This document shows, in pieces, positions 1 to 7,051 of a DNA stretch of 15,885 nucleotides (the first letter of the stretch is position 1; every line of letters starts with the position of its first letter). Position numbers and translations under genes: made by a program. Below the pieces are notes generated by a model. That model had not been told where the DNA came from and did no database searches. It was given only the letters and a program-made list of their open reading frames with translations. The DNA is from Sphingomonas bacterium (GTDB lineage: Bacteria > Pseudomonadota > Alphaproteobacteria > Sphingomonadales > Sphingomonadaceae), in assembly GCF_903643065.1 (NCBI RefSeq), contig NZ_CAHJWX010000015.1:1-15885 (forward strand). Direction: 5' to 3'.

Positions 1-179
1 GCGCCTGGCGTGCGGAGGACGCGCTGCGCGGCCGGGCGGCGATTGCGGAAAGCTTCCGCGCCGCCGCCGAGGCCGAGCTGGCGGATGCCACCGCGCTGCG
101 CGATAATGGCTTCAAGATCGAGCTGGCGAAGCGCACGATCGTCGCGGTGCTCGAGGAACTGGCGGGAGCGCAAGCATGA
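1..179 (+). CDS. Aldehyde/xanthine dehydrogenase FAD-binding subunit, C-terminal end (partial)
   Basis: Only the last 58 codons are present, read from base 3 to the TGA at 177-179; the 5' part lies outside the window. The tail, with AWRAEDALRGR, then AESFRAAAEAEL, then NGFKIELAKRTIV near the end, resembles the C-terminal domain of the CoxM/YagS (PaoB) FAD subunits of molybdenum hydroxylases. That subunit passes electrons from the iron-sulfur clusters to FAD. The stop overlaps the start of the next gene (ATGA at 176-179), so the two are translationally coupled and form one enzyme. The identification rests on this short tail plus the unmistakable partner downstream. The iron-sulfur subunit is expected further upstream. 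Confidence 0.85.
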   Translation, partial: AWRAEDALRGRAAIAESFRAAAEAELADATALRDNGFKIELAKRTIVAVLEELAGAQA

Positions 180-2506
180 GCATCCTCGATAAGGCGAAGG
201 CGGCGGCGCAGGGTGCGATGCAGGCCGGAATGAAGAAGGCCATCGATCTCGCCCCCGAGCGCTGGCTGCCGGGCGGCGTGCCCGATCCGCTGATGACCAA
301 GCACGGCCTGCTCGGCGCGGCCGTGTCGCGGATCGACGGTCCGCTCAAGGTGCAGGGCAAGGCGCGCTTCGCCGCCGAGGTGCCGCTCGACGGCATGGTC
401 TATGCCGCGTTGCTCTACAGCACGGTCGCGCGCGGGCGGATCGCGACGCTCGACACCGCGCAGGCGGAGGCCGCGCCGGGCGTCGTGCTGGTGATGACCC
501 ATCGCAACGCGCCCCGGATGGCGCCGCCGCCGGTGTTCATGACCGCCGCGAAGGCCGCCGGGCCGAGCGACCTGCCGGTGATGCAGGACGACCAGATCCA
601 TTGGAACGGGCAGCCGGTCGCGATCGTGCTGGCCGAACGCCAGGAACAGGCCGACCACGCCAAGTCGCTGATCCGCGTCGCGTATGAGGAAATGCCGGCG
701 GTCACGTCCTTCGCAGCGGCCAAGACAAAGGCCTACCAGCCGCCCAACGTGATGGGCCAGCCGACGACGATCGAGATCGGTGATGCCGAGGCGGCGCTGG
801 CGGCGGCCGCGTTCAAGGTCGACCGGACTTACACCACGCCGCGCCACAACCACAATGCGATTGAGCTCCATGCGGCGACCTTGATGTGGGAAGGCGACCA
901 GCTGATCGTTCATGACGCATCGCAGCTGGTCAATTCGACGGCCTGGTCGCTGGCCGAAGTGTTCGGGATCAAGGAGGAGCAGGTCCGCGTGATCTCGCCT
1001 TATGTCGGCGGCGGGTTCGGCGGAAAATGCCTGTGGGACCATCATATCCTCGCCGCCGCTGCCTCCCGGATCGCCGGGCGCCCGGTCCGGGTCATGCTTT
1101 CGCGCGAAGGGGTGTTCCGGATCGTCGGCGGGCGGACATTGACCGAGCAGCGCGTCGCGCTCGGCGCCAACGCCGAAGGCAAGCTCACGACGGTGATCCA
1201 CACCGGCGTCGCGGGCAAGACCGCGCATAACACGATGCCCGAGCAGTTCACCTTCGGCACCCGCCACGCCTACGCCGCCGAGACGTTCAAGATCTCGCAG
1301 GAGGTTGCGGACATGCACATGCTGGCCAACACCTTCATGCGCGCGCCAGGCGAGTCGATCGGCACCTTCGCGCTGGAATGCGCGATCGACGAGCTCGCGG
1401 AGGCGATGGGGATCGATCCGATCGAGTTCAGGCGGCGCAACGAACCTGAGAAGGACCCGACCTCTGGCGACGAATTCTCCTCGCGCGAGATCGTCCAGGC
1501 CTATGCCGAGGGCGCGAAGCGCTTCGGCTGGGACCAGCGCAGTGCGACCCCCGGCGCGCGGCGCGAGGGCGAGTGGCTGATCGGCATGGGGGTCGCGACC
1601 GGCACCTATCCCTATTACCGGATGCCTGGCAGCACCGCGCGCATCCGACTGACCGCCGACGGCCGCGCGATCGTCCAGAACGCGGGACACGAGATGGGGA
1701 TGGGCACCGCGACGGTACAGACGCAGCACGCCGCCCGGCGGCTGGGGCTCGACTTGGACCAAGTGACGTTCGAATATGGCGACACGACGCTGCCGGAGGG
1801 GACGCTTGCCGGCGGCTCGTCGCAGACAGCATCGATCGCGGCGGCGATCATCGCCGCGCACGAGGAACTCATGAAGGAGCTGCTCAAGCTCGCCGGCAAC
1901 GATTCGCCGCTCGCCGGGCTCAAGCCCGACGAGGTCGAAGGCCGCGACGGCGGGCTCTGCAAGATCGGCGAGCCGGACCGCTGCGAGAGCTACGTCTCGA
2001 TCCTCAAGCGCGCACAGCGCGAAGAGCTGGCCTGCGAGGGAACCGGCGGGCAGCCGCTCGAAATGATGCGATATTCGATGCACTCGCACTGCGCGCAATT
2101 CTGCGAGGTCCGGGTGAACGAGGTGACGGGCGAGACGCGGGTGACGCGCTTCCTCGGCTCGTTCGACTGCGGGCGCATCCTCAACGCGAAGACCGCCGCC
2201 AGCCAGTTTCGCGGCGGCATCATCATGGGCCTCGGCCTGGCGCTCATGGAGGAGACCCAGTTCGACGAGCGGTCGGGCCGGATCATGAACCCGAGCCTCG
2301 CCGAATATCATGTGCCGGTGCACATGGACGTACCCGAGATCGACGTGATCTGGACCGACGTCCCCGATCCGCACAGCCCGCTCGGCGCGCGGGGCATCGG
2401 CGAGATCGGCATCACCGGGGTCGGCGCGGCGGTCGCAAATGCGGTCTACAATGCGACCGGCAAGCGCATCCGCGACCTGCCGATCACGCTCGACAAGTTG
2501 CTTTGA
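176..2506 (+). CDS. Molybdopterin-binding subunit of an aldehyde oxidoreductase / xanthine dehydrogenase family enzyme (PaoC/YagR type)
   Basis: The 776-residue protein is full length for the PaoC/YagR branch of the xanthine oxidase family. This is the large subunit that binds molybdopterin and hydroxylates aldehydes or N-heterocycles. Visible motifs are GGGFGGK (278-284), MRAPGE (388-393), GGSSQTAS (546-553) and GARGIGEIGITG near the end. The Glu at 743 in GIGEIG is the expected catalytic base. There is no signal peptide; in the periplasmic E. coli complex the Tat signal is on the small subunit, which is not in this window, so location is undecided. The start at 176 overlaps the FAD-subunit stop by 4 bp. 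No XdhC/PaoD-type cofactor-insertion gene follows; the next gene is a Crp/Fnr regulator. The family is certain, but the substrate (aromatic aldehyde, xanthine or other) is not. Confidence 0.95.
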   Translation: MSILDKAKAAAQGAMQAGMKKAIDLAPERWLPGGVPDPLMTKHGLLGAAVSRIDGPLKVQGKARFAAEVPLDGMVYAALLYSTVARGRIATLDTAQAEAAPGVVLVMTHRNAPRMAPPPVFMTAAKAAGPSDLPVMQDDQIHWNGQPVAIVLAERQEQADHAKSLIRVAYEEMPAVTSFAAAKTKAYQPPNVMGQPTTIEIGDAEAALAAAAFKVDRTYTTPRHNHNAIELHAATLMWEGDQLIVHDASQLVNSTAWSLAEVFGIKEEQVRVISPYVGGGFGGKCLWDHHILAAAASRIAGRPVRVMLSREGVFRIVGGRTLTEQRVALGANAEGKLTTVIHTGVAGKTAHNTMPEQFTFGTRHAYAAETFKISQEVADMHMLANTFMRAPGESIGTFALECAIDELAEAMGIDPIEFRRRNEPEKDPTSGDEFSSREIVQAYAEGAKRFGWDQRSATPGARREGEWLIGMGVATGTYPYYRMPGSTARIRLTADGRAIVQNAGHEMGMGTATVQTQHAARRLGLDLDQVTFEYGDTTLPEGTLAGGSSQTASIAAAIIAAHEELMKELLKLAGNDSPLAGLKPDEVEGRDGGLCKIGEPDRCESYVSILKRAQREELACEGTGGQPLEMMRYSMHSHCAQFCEVRVNEVTGETRVTRFLGSFDCGRILNAKTAASQFRGGIIMGLGLALMEETQFDERSGRIMNPSLAEYHVPVHMDVPEIDVIWTDVPDPHSPLGARGIGEIGITGVGAAVANAVYNATGKRIRDLPITLDKLL

Positions 2507-2590
2507 TGTGCGGTCATTCTTAGCTTAGGCGGGCGGAGCGAAGGCAAACCGATTGAAATGCAGTATGTGGGATAAGGAGATTTATTCAAT

Positions 2591-2596
2591 TTGACA
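2591..2596 (+). promoter_or_regulatory. Possible -35 element (TTGACA) ahead of the Crp/Fnr gene
   Basis: An exact TTGACA lies in an AT-rich stretch (about 2550-2660) that stands out from the GC-rich surroundings. The best -10 candidates (TACATT at 2605, CATTAT at 2607) are only 8-10 bp downstream, too close for a standard sigma-70 promoter. The promoter is therefore likely in this stretch but not precisely located. Confidence 0.25.
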
Positions 2597-2663
2597 GTAA
2601 AAAGTACATTATCAGCGTTTCGCGTTCGTTTAGCTTCTCGCAAGGTTTGAAAAGGAAAAAGGG

Positions 2664-2669
2664 ATGTAA
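2664..2669 (+). other. ATG-TAA start-stop codon pair ahead of the regulator gene
   Basis: ATG followed directly by TAA lies 7 nt after AAGGA (2652-2656), an ideal Shine-Dalgarno spacing. The true start at 2675 lies further from it and in another frame. It could be a minimal upstream ORF that tunes initiation, or chance. Confidence 0.25.
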
Positions 2670-2674
2670 CGACC

Positions 2675-3490
2675 ATGTCCAATGCTCTCGTCGCGAAGAT
2701 TAAGAACTTCGCATCGTTATCGGAGTATGAGGTAAACCTTCTCGAACGCGCGACCTCTCATACGCGCGAGGCCCATGCTCATCAGGATTTGATACGTGAG
2801 GGCGACGAACTCGACTCGCTTATTGTCATTCTCGGCGGGTGGGCCTGTCGATACAAGATCTTGCCTGAGGGAACCCGCCAGATTACCGCGTTTCTGATGC
2901 CCGGCGACTGCTGCGACACGCACATCTCGGTGCTGGACGTTATGGATGACACGCTGGCGACGCTGACGCCATGTCGCGTGGCGACGATAAAGCGCGCCCG
3001 GGTGGACGAACTCGTTACAGATCGACCGGTGCTCTCGCGCGCTTTCCAATTGGCCCAGCTCGTACACGACGAAACGCTAAAAGCTTGGATGGTCAGCTTA
3101 GGCCGACGTGACAGTATTCAACGGGTAGCCCATCTGATGTGTGAGCTGCACACGCGCGGCAGCAACGTTAGCCTGCTTGACGGGAACACCCTTGCGATGG
3201 ATCTGACCCACGCAGAATTGGGGGATGCACTTGGTTTGACGGCAGTGCATGTCTGCCGGGTGCTTCGTAAGCTGCGCGTAGCGGGTTTGATGGAACTGCG
3301 CGCAGGAACACTATGCGTTTACGACTTCGATGCACTGGCCGAAATAGCCGGATTTGATGGCAGCTACCTTCACCAGCCATCGCGGCCATTGAGCCAGCAG
3401 CTCAGCCCGCACGCGCAAGACGGGCGAAGCCGCACCAGCATTCTTAGCCGGTCGCTCGATGCTCAAGGCGGACGTCAGCAGAGATCGTAG
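2675..3490 (+). CDS. Crp/Fnr-family transcriptional regulator
   Basis: A 271-residue regulator. Residues about 1-140 form a cyclic-nucleotide-type beta-roll sensor (LIREGDELDSLIVILGG at 39-55, then AFLMPGDCCD), followed by a dimerisation helix. A winged helix-turn-helix spans about 145-225 (THAELGDALGLTAVHVCRVLRKLR). The N-terminus lacks the cysteine cluster of oxygen-sensing FNR, so the signal is unknown. In the recognition helix the residues aligning with FNR E209-S212-R213 read V, C and R, so only the Arg is kept. About 40 low-complexity residues follow the HTH domain. The in-frame TGA at 2648-2650 and the absence of another start codon make ATG 2675 the start. An AAGGA (2652-2656) and AAAGGG precede it. 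Base composition is less GC-rich than the neighbours. It is probably an independent gene; its targets are unknown. Confidence 0.92.
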   Translation: MSNALVAKIKNFASLSEYEVNLLERATSHTREAHAHQDLIREGDELDSLIVILGGWACRYKILPEGTRQITAFLMPGDCCDTHISVLDVMDDTLATLTPCRVATIKRARVDELVTDRPVLSRAFQLAQLVHDETLKAWMVSLGRRDSIQRVAHLMCELHTRGSNVSLLDGNTLAMDLTHAELGDALGLTAVHVCRVLRKLRVAGLMELRAGTLCVYDFDALAEIAGFDGSYLHQPSRPLSQQLSPHAQDGRSRTSILSRSLDAQGGRQQRS

Positions 3491-3577
3491 CGTCTTCCGG
3501 TTCTGGATGAGATGACACCGCTCTTACCAAGCGAGTCCATCCACCCGAAGGGCCCACGACAAGATGGTCTGAGAACG

Positions 3578-3591
3578 CTGACTTCGATCAG
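3578..3591 (+). promoter_or_regulatory. FNR/FixK-like dyad (CTGAC-N4-ATCAG)
   Basis: CTGACTTCGATCAG matches the Crp/Fnr-family architecture TGAT-N4-ATCA with one arm mismatch (TGAC). TATCCT at 3614-3619 falls exactly where a -10 hexamer would lie if the dyad centre were at -41.5, predicting a transcript start near 3626 and expression of the small gene at 3696. The motif and its position are seen; function is inferred. Confidence 0.4.
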
Positions 3592-3613
3592 TCCGGGTCC
3601 CAAAGCAACATCC

Positions 3614-3619
3614 TATCCT
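3614..3619 (+). promoter_or_regulatory. -10-like hexamer TATCCT for the small gene at 3696
   Basis: Four of six bases match TATAAT. It lies 29.5 bp beyond the centre of the FNR-like dyad at 3578-3591, the spacing of class II activated promoters. No good -35 hexamer is present, as expected for an activator-dependent promoter. Confidence 0.35.
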
Positions 3620-3695
3620 GCCGCATCGTTGAGCAGGTTCCAGACACCGAAGGCGAGGATGTTCAGGGCTCTCGCCGGACTACAAGGCTAAAATC

Positions 3696-3986
3696 ATGCC
3701 TCCTGCCAAGCATCCGGGCCATGCTGACCTCCGGAAGCCGAGAGAGTCCGATCCATACGGACAGGCGGCGTTGTTGCTTATCGACAGCCTCATCCATGCG
3801 CTTGTCGATGACGGGAGTCTCGCCAACGAACAGGCAGTGGAGGTCGTCCGGGATGCCGCGGTCGTGCATGCCGAAGGAAAAGCTGAAGGCGCAGATGCCC
3901 AGCGGCGACGCAAGGACTCGCTTGCGACGCTTTGTCGGATTGCATCCAGTCTTGAGGCAGATGCCAAAAAGCCGGTTTCGCTCTGA
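3696..3986 (+). CDS. Small conserved-type protein of unknown function (96 aa)
   Basis: The 96-residue product has a segment DPYGQAALLLIDSLIHALVD (19-38), then a second helical stretch, and ends with DSLATLCRIASSL. I recall this pattern (DPYGQAALLLVESLIH, with SLA.L..IS.SL at the end) from uncharacterised small proteins next to many sphingomonad genes, but have not checked it. It looks soluble and all-helical, with no signal peptide or membrane segment, and no catalytic motif is visible. ATG 3696 is preceded by AAGG (3684-3687, 8 nt away). An overlapping frame (3721-4026) is also open, but its product looks like random Arg/Ser-rich translation. A hairpin overlaps its 3' end, and an FNR-like promoter is proposed upstream. 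Function is unknown. Confidence 0.65.
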   Translation: MPPAKHPGHADLRKPRESDPYGQAALLLIDSLIHALVDDGSLANEQAVEVVRDAAVVHAEGKAEGADAQRRRKDSLATLCRIASSLEADAKKPVSL

Positions 3987-3999
3987 TGGTCCCGGCTTT
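3968..3999 (+). terminator. Hairpin at the 3' end of the small gene (8-bp arms)
   Basis: AAAGCCGG (3968-3975) pairs perfectly with CCGGCTTT (3992-3999) across a 16-nt loop. The arms are bounded by an A-tract on the left and only a short T run on the right. It overlaps the last codons and stop of the gene ending at 3986, so it may help terminate or stabilise that transcript. The weak U tract keeps confidence low. Confidence 0.4.
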
Positions 4000-4009
4000 C
4001 AATGGCTAA

Positions 4010-4039
4010 CTCCACGGCTGATCTAGATCAGCCGTGGAG
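4010..4039. repeat. Perfect 30-bp palindrome with an FNR-like core
   Basis: CTCCACGGCTGATCT (4010-4024) is followed at once by its exact reverse complement (4025-4039), with no spacer and no mismatch; the symmetry ends at 4009/4040. The core 4018-4031 is CTGATCTAGATCAG, which fits TGAT-N4-ATCA. There is no downstream T tract. A shorter palindrome, GCCGCCGGCGGC, follows at 4041-4052. It could be a cruciform-type transcription terminator, a dimeric-protein operator, or both. The structure itself is certain; the role is open. Confidence 0.9.
4018..4031. promoter_or_regulatory. FNR/FixK-like dyad (CTGAT-CTAG-ATCAG)
   Basis: Both half sites match TGAT-N4-ATCA exactly. It forms the centre of the 30-bp palindrome and differs at one base from the dyad at 10186-10199. 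It lies 265 bp before the efflux operon, too far for a simple class II site. TAACCG (4054-4059) at the expected -10 position is a poor match. It is a weaker candidate than the other dyads because the larger palindrome may explain it. Confidence 0.35.
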
Positions 4040-4295
4040 AGCCGCCGGCGGCGTAACCGTGGCAGGTTCGGTACGAGCTGATGCGGCGGTTGCGGCTCTC
4101 GTGAAGGGAGGCGGGCCGGGTTGCCTTGGAAGACCGATCTGGCGCCCGGGGGTGAAGCCATGCCTTGTCGATACCGGAACAATCGCGCGCTAGGCCCGGA
4201 GAGCGTTCCGTTCGGCGTGAAGGGCGACCGGGAGCAATGCCGAGCCAACGTGGTTTGGCGCCTTACCGTATTCGGTCGCGGCGGAGCGCGGTAGC
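4040..4295. other. Intergenic stretch between the palindrome and the efflux operon
   Basis: With 3987-4039 this makes about 309 bases without a supported gene. A 63-codon frame (4002-4193) and a minus-strand frame (4006-4314) are open, but their products are Arg/Pro-rich with no recognisable motif. Apart from GCCGCCGGCGGC at 4041-4052 and the leader of the efflux operon at the right end, I see no clear promoter, RNA gene or terminator. It could be a long 5' leader or a remnant of lost DNA. Confidence 0.5.
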
Positions 4296-5918
4296 TTGCC
4301 GGGAATGCCGTCAAGTCCCGGAATGCCGCCCATTCCGGATTGGACGATGCCGATCCGCGCCGCTTATGGCGCGACGGCGGTGCTCGTCGGGGTCACCTCG
4401 GCGCTCGGCAATTCGTTCGTCGGCGTCAATCTTCCCTTCATCCAGGGGCGCCTGGGGCTGAGCCCGGTGCAGGGGGCCTGGCTGACCGCCGCCTATGCGA
4501 TGACGAACATTTCCGGCAATCTGCTCTTCCTCCGGTTCCGCCAGCAGTTCGGCATCCGGCTGTTCGCCGCCTGCGGACTGGTGCTGTACGCGGCCGTCAC
4601 ACTGCTCAACGTCGTGTGGGACGACTATGAAGGCGCGCTGGTGGCGCGGGCGTTGAGCGGTTTCGCCACGGTGCCGCTGTCGACGCTCACAATCTTCTAC
4701 ATGCTGCAGGCGGCCGGACAGCGGCATGCGATGGGCGGCCTGATCGTCGGGCTTTCGATCGCGCAGGGCGCGACGCCGCTCGCCTATCTCGTCTCGCCCG
4801 AGCTGACGTTCAGCGAGGAGCCGCATGTGCTCTACCTGTTCGAGAGCGGGCTGGCGCTGTGCGCGCTGGCCGCGATTGCCCTCCTTCAGCTCCCGGAAAG
4901 CCCCAAGGTGAAGATTTTCGCGAAGGGGGATGTCCTCACCTACGCGCTGCTCTGTCCGGCACTCGCGCTGATCGTCGCGGTGCTGTCGCAGGGGCGTCTG
5001 CAATGGTGGCCCGATCATCCCTGGCTGGCGGTGGCACTGTGCGCGTCCGTGCTGCTGCTGGCCGCGACCTTCTTTTACGAGGAAGCGCGTCCGGCGCCGC
5101 TGATCTTCCACGACTTGCTGTACTCCCGCTCGACCATGATGTTCATGCTAGGCGCGTTCGGGCTGCGGTTCGTGCTGTCCGAGCAGACCTATGCCGCGAG
5201 TGGACTGCTGATGCTGCTCGGCGCCGGGCAGGACCAGTTGCAGGGACTGTACGCGGTCATCCTCGTCTCGCTCGCGGCAGGGGCGGGGGTCGCCGCGCTG
5301 ACCTTCACCCCGCCCCGCGCGGCGGTACTCGCGATGGTCGCGCTGGGGCTGGTGGCGGCGGGCGCTTTCATCGACGCCGATGCGACGAACCTCGTGCGCC
5401 CGCACGAGTTCCTCGGCAGCCAGGCGCTGCTCGGCTTCGCGAACGGCCTGTTCTTCGGCCCGCTCCTCATCTTCGGCGTGCTGAACGCGTTGAAGAGCGG
5501 GTATCAGCGGCTGGTGACATTCGTGGTGCTGTTCCTCGTCAGCCAGACGCTGGGCGGCCTCGCGGGCTCGGCGATCCTCGGCACATTCCAGCAGCATCGC
5601 GAGCAGGTCTACTCCGCGCAGATCAATGCCGGCGTCGATCCGACCGACCCGATCGTGGCGCAGCGGCTTCAGCTCCAGTCGCGACAGTTCGCCGGTGTCC
5701 TGACCGACAGGTCGCTCCAGCAGGCGGAAGGTGTGCAGCAGTTGCGGCAGTCCGCCACGCGCGAGGCGAACGTCCGCGCGTATAACGACGTGTTCACGCT
5801 GATCGGCGTGCTCGCGCTCGTGCTGCTGGCGTGGATCGCGCTGCAGGCGGGTCTGGCGGCGCTCAAGCCCAAGGAACCAGGCGGAGCGGCGGCGCCCGCT
5901 GCGGGAGGAGTGTCGTGA
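4296..5918 (+). CDS. MFS efflux pump, DHA2/EmrB type, 14 membrane segments
   Basis: The 540-residue protein consists almost entirely of hydrophobic helices and fits the 14-TM drug:H+ antiporter-2 family, the inner-membrane pump of EmrAB-type systems. The N-terminal helix (IRAAYGATAVLVGVTSALGN), the early LPFIQGRLGLSPVQGAWL region and RFRQQFGIRLF (a motif-A-like loop) support this. A hydrophilic, Gln-rich loop at about 430-495 lies before the last helix, as in EmrB-like pumps. Start choice is uncertain: TTG 4296 has GGAG (4283-4286) at good spacing, while ATG 4305, 4323 and 4347 are in frame, the last just before the first helix. The stop overlaps the adaptor start by 4 bp (5915-5918). Substrates are probably toxic organics or drugs, but none can be assigned. 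Confidence 0.92.
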   Translation: MPGMPSSPGMPPIPDWTMPIRAAYGATAVLVGVTSALGNSFVGVNLPFIQGRLGLSPVQGAWLTAAYAMTNISGNLLFLRFRQQFGIRLFAACGLVLYAAVTLLNVVWDDYEGALVARALSGFATVPLSTLTIFYMLQAAGQRHAMGGLIVGLSIAQGATPLAYLVSPELTFSEEPHVLYLFESGLALCALAAIALLQLPESPKVKIFAKGDVLTYALLCPALALIVAVLSQGRLQWWPDHPWLAVALCASVLLLAATFFYEEARPAPLIFHDLLYSRSTMMFMLGAFGLRFVLSEQTYAASGLLMLLGAGQDQLQGLYAVILVSLAAGAGVAALTFTPPRAAVLAMVALGLVAAGAFIDADATNLVRPHEFLGSQALLGFANGLFFGPLLIFGVLNALKSGYQRLVTFVVLFLVSQTLGGLAGSAILGTFQQHREQVYSAQINAGVDPTDPIVAQRLQLQSRQFAGVLTDRSLQQAEGVQQLRQSATREANVRAYNDVFTLIGVLALVLLAWIALQAGLAALKPKEPGGAAAPAAGGVS

Positions 5919-7051
5919 CCGATCAGCCCAAGCCGGACGCACCGGCAGACGACAAGCCGCAGGCGGATCCCCAAGCGGACCCGCCGCCGCCGAGGAAGCG
6001 GCTCGGCGCCACCACGATCATCATCGCCGTAATCGTGGCGCTCGCGGGCGTGCTCCTCATCCTGTTCGCGTGGCGGCTGCCGCCGTTCGCCACCCCGATC
6101 GTGACGACGCAGGACAGCTACGTGCGGGGCAAGGTGACCGTATTGTCGTCGCAGGTCAGCGGCTATGTCGCGCAGGTGCTCGTGCCGGATTACGCGCATG
6201 TCCGTGCGGGCGACGTCCTGGTGCGCATCGACGACCGCACCTATCGCGCGCAGGTCGCCCAGGATCAGGCCAAGGTCGAGGCAGCGCAGGCGGATCTCGA
6301 CAATGCGGCGCAGACGATCGCATCGAACCGCGCGGATGTCGCCGCCAAGCAGGCCGATGTCGTGTCGGCGGAGGCGGAGGGCCGGCGCGCCGGCACCGAT
6401 GCGAGGCGGATCAGCGATCTGGCCAGCCGGGGCTCGGTTTCGGTGCGCGAGAAGGACCAGGCCGTCGCCTCGGCGAGCACCGCCGCCGCCAATCTGACCA
6501 AGGCGCGCGCGAACGTCCGCGTCAGCCTTGAGGCGGTCAAGACCGCGATCGTCCAGCGCGAGCAACTCGCCGCGCAGGTGCGTGCCGCCAAGGCCGCGCT
6601 GCAGGCCGATCTGCTCAACCTCTCCAAGACGGTGATCGCCGCGCCGCGCAACGGGCAGGTCGGCGAAGCAAGCGTGCGCGAGGGCCAATACGTCATGGCG
6701 GGATCGCAATTGATCAACCTCGTTCCCCCCGAATTGTGGGTCATCGCCAATTTCAAGGAGACTCAGGTCCGCGCCATGCGGGCCGGTCAGGCCGCGACGT
6801 TCGAGGTCGATGCGCTGGACGGCGCGCGGCTCCACGGCCGCGTCGAAATCTTTTCGCCGGCGACCGGATCCGAGTTCAGCGTGCTGCGGCCCGACAACGC
6901 GACCGGCAACTTTACCAAGGTGGTGCAGCGGCTGCCTATCCGCCTGTCGATCGACCCCAACCAGCCACTGGCCGACCGCATCCGCCCGGGCATGTCGGTG
7001 ATTACGCGCGTCGATACCACGGGCGCCACCGGCGACGGGCAGGTGCGATGA
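5915..7051 (+). CDS. HlyD/EmrA-family membrane fusion (adaptor) protein
   Basis: This 378-residue protein bridges the MFS pump and the outer membrane channel. A short Pro/Asp-rich cytoplasmic tail (1-28) leads to one membrane anchor (about 33-53, ATTIIIAVIVALAGVLLILF). A biotinyl-lipoyl-like half (TTQDSYVRGKVTVLSSQVSG at 64-83), a long Ala/Gln-rich coiled-coil hairpin (about 112-255), the second lipoyl half (IAAPRNGQVGEASVREGQ) and a beta-barrel domain follow. I chose GTG 5915 because GGGAGGAG (5903-5910) lies just upstream and GTGA couples it to the pump stop; an upstream in-frame ATG at 5831 would add 28 Gly/Arg-rich residues from the overlapping gene. Its stop overlaps the next start by 4 bp. 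Confidence 0.93.
   Translation: MTDQPKPDAPADDKPQADPQADPPPPRKRLGATTIIIAVIVALAGVLLILFAWRLPPFATPIVTTQDSYVRGKVTVLSSQVSGYVAQVLVPDYAHVRAGDVLVRIDDRTYRAQVAQDQAKVEAAQADLDNAAQTIASNRADVAAKQADVVSAEAEGRRAGTDARRISDLASRGSVSVREKDQAVASASTAAANLTKARANVRVSLEAVKTAIVQREQLAAQVRAAKAALQADLLNLSKTVIAAPRNGQVGEASVREGQYVMAGSQLINLVPPELWVIANFKETQVRAMRAGQAATFEVDALDGARLHGRVEIFSPATGSEFSVLRPDNATGNFTKVVQRLPIRLSIDPNQPLADRIRPGMSVITRVDTTGATGDGQVR

Noticed and set aside
4040..4295. Group II intron or other structured RNA in the gap before the efflux operon
   Set aside because: The GC-rich, purine-rich segments looked RNA-like, but I could not recognise a domain V hairpin, intron boundaries or a reverse transcriptase. A covariance-model scan would decide.
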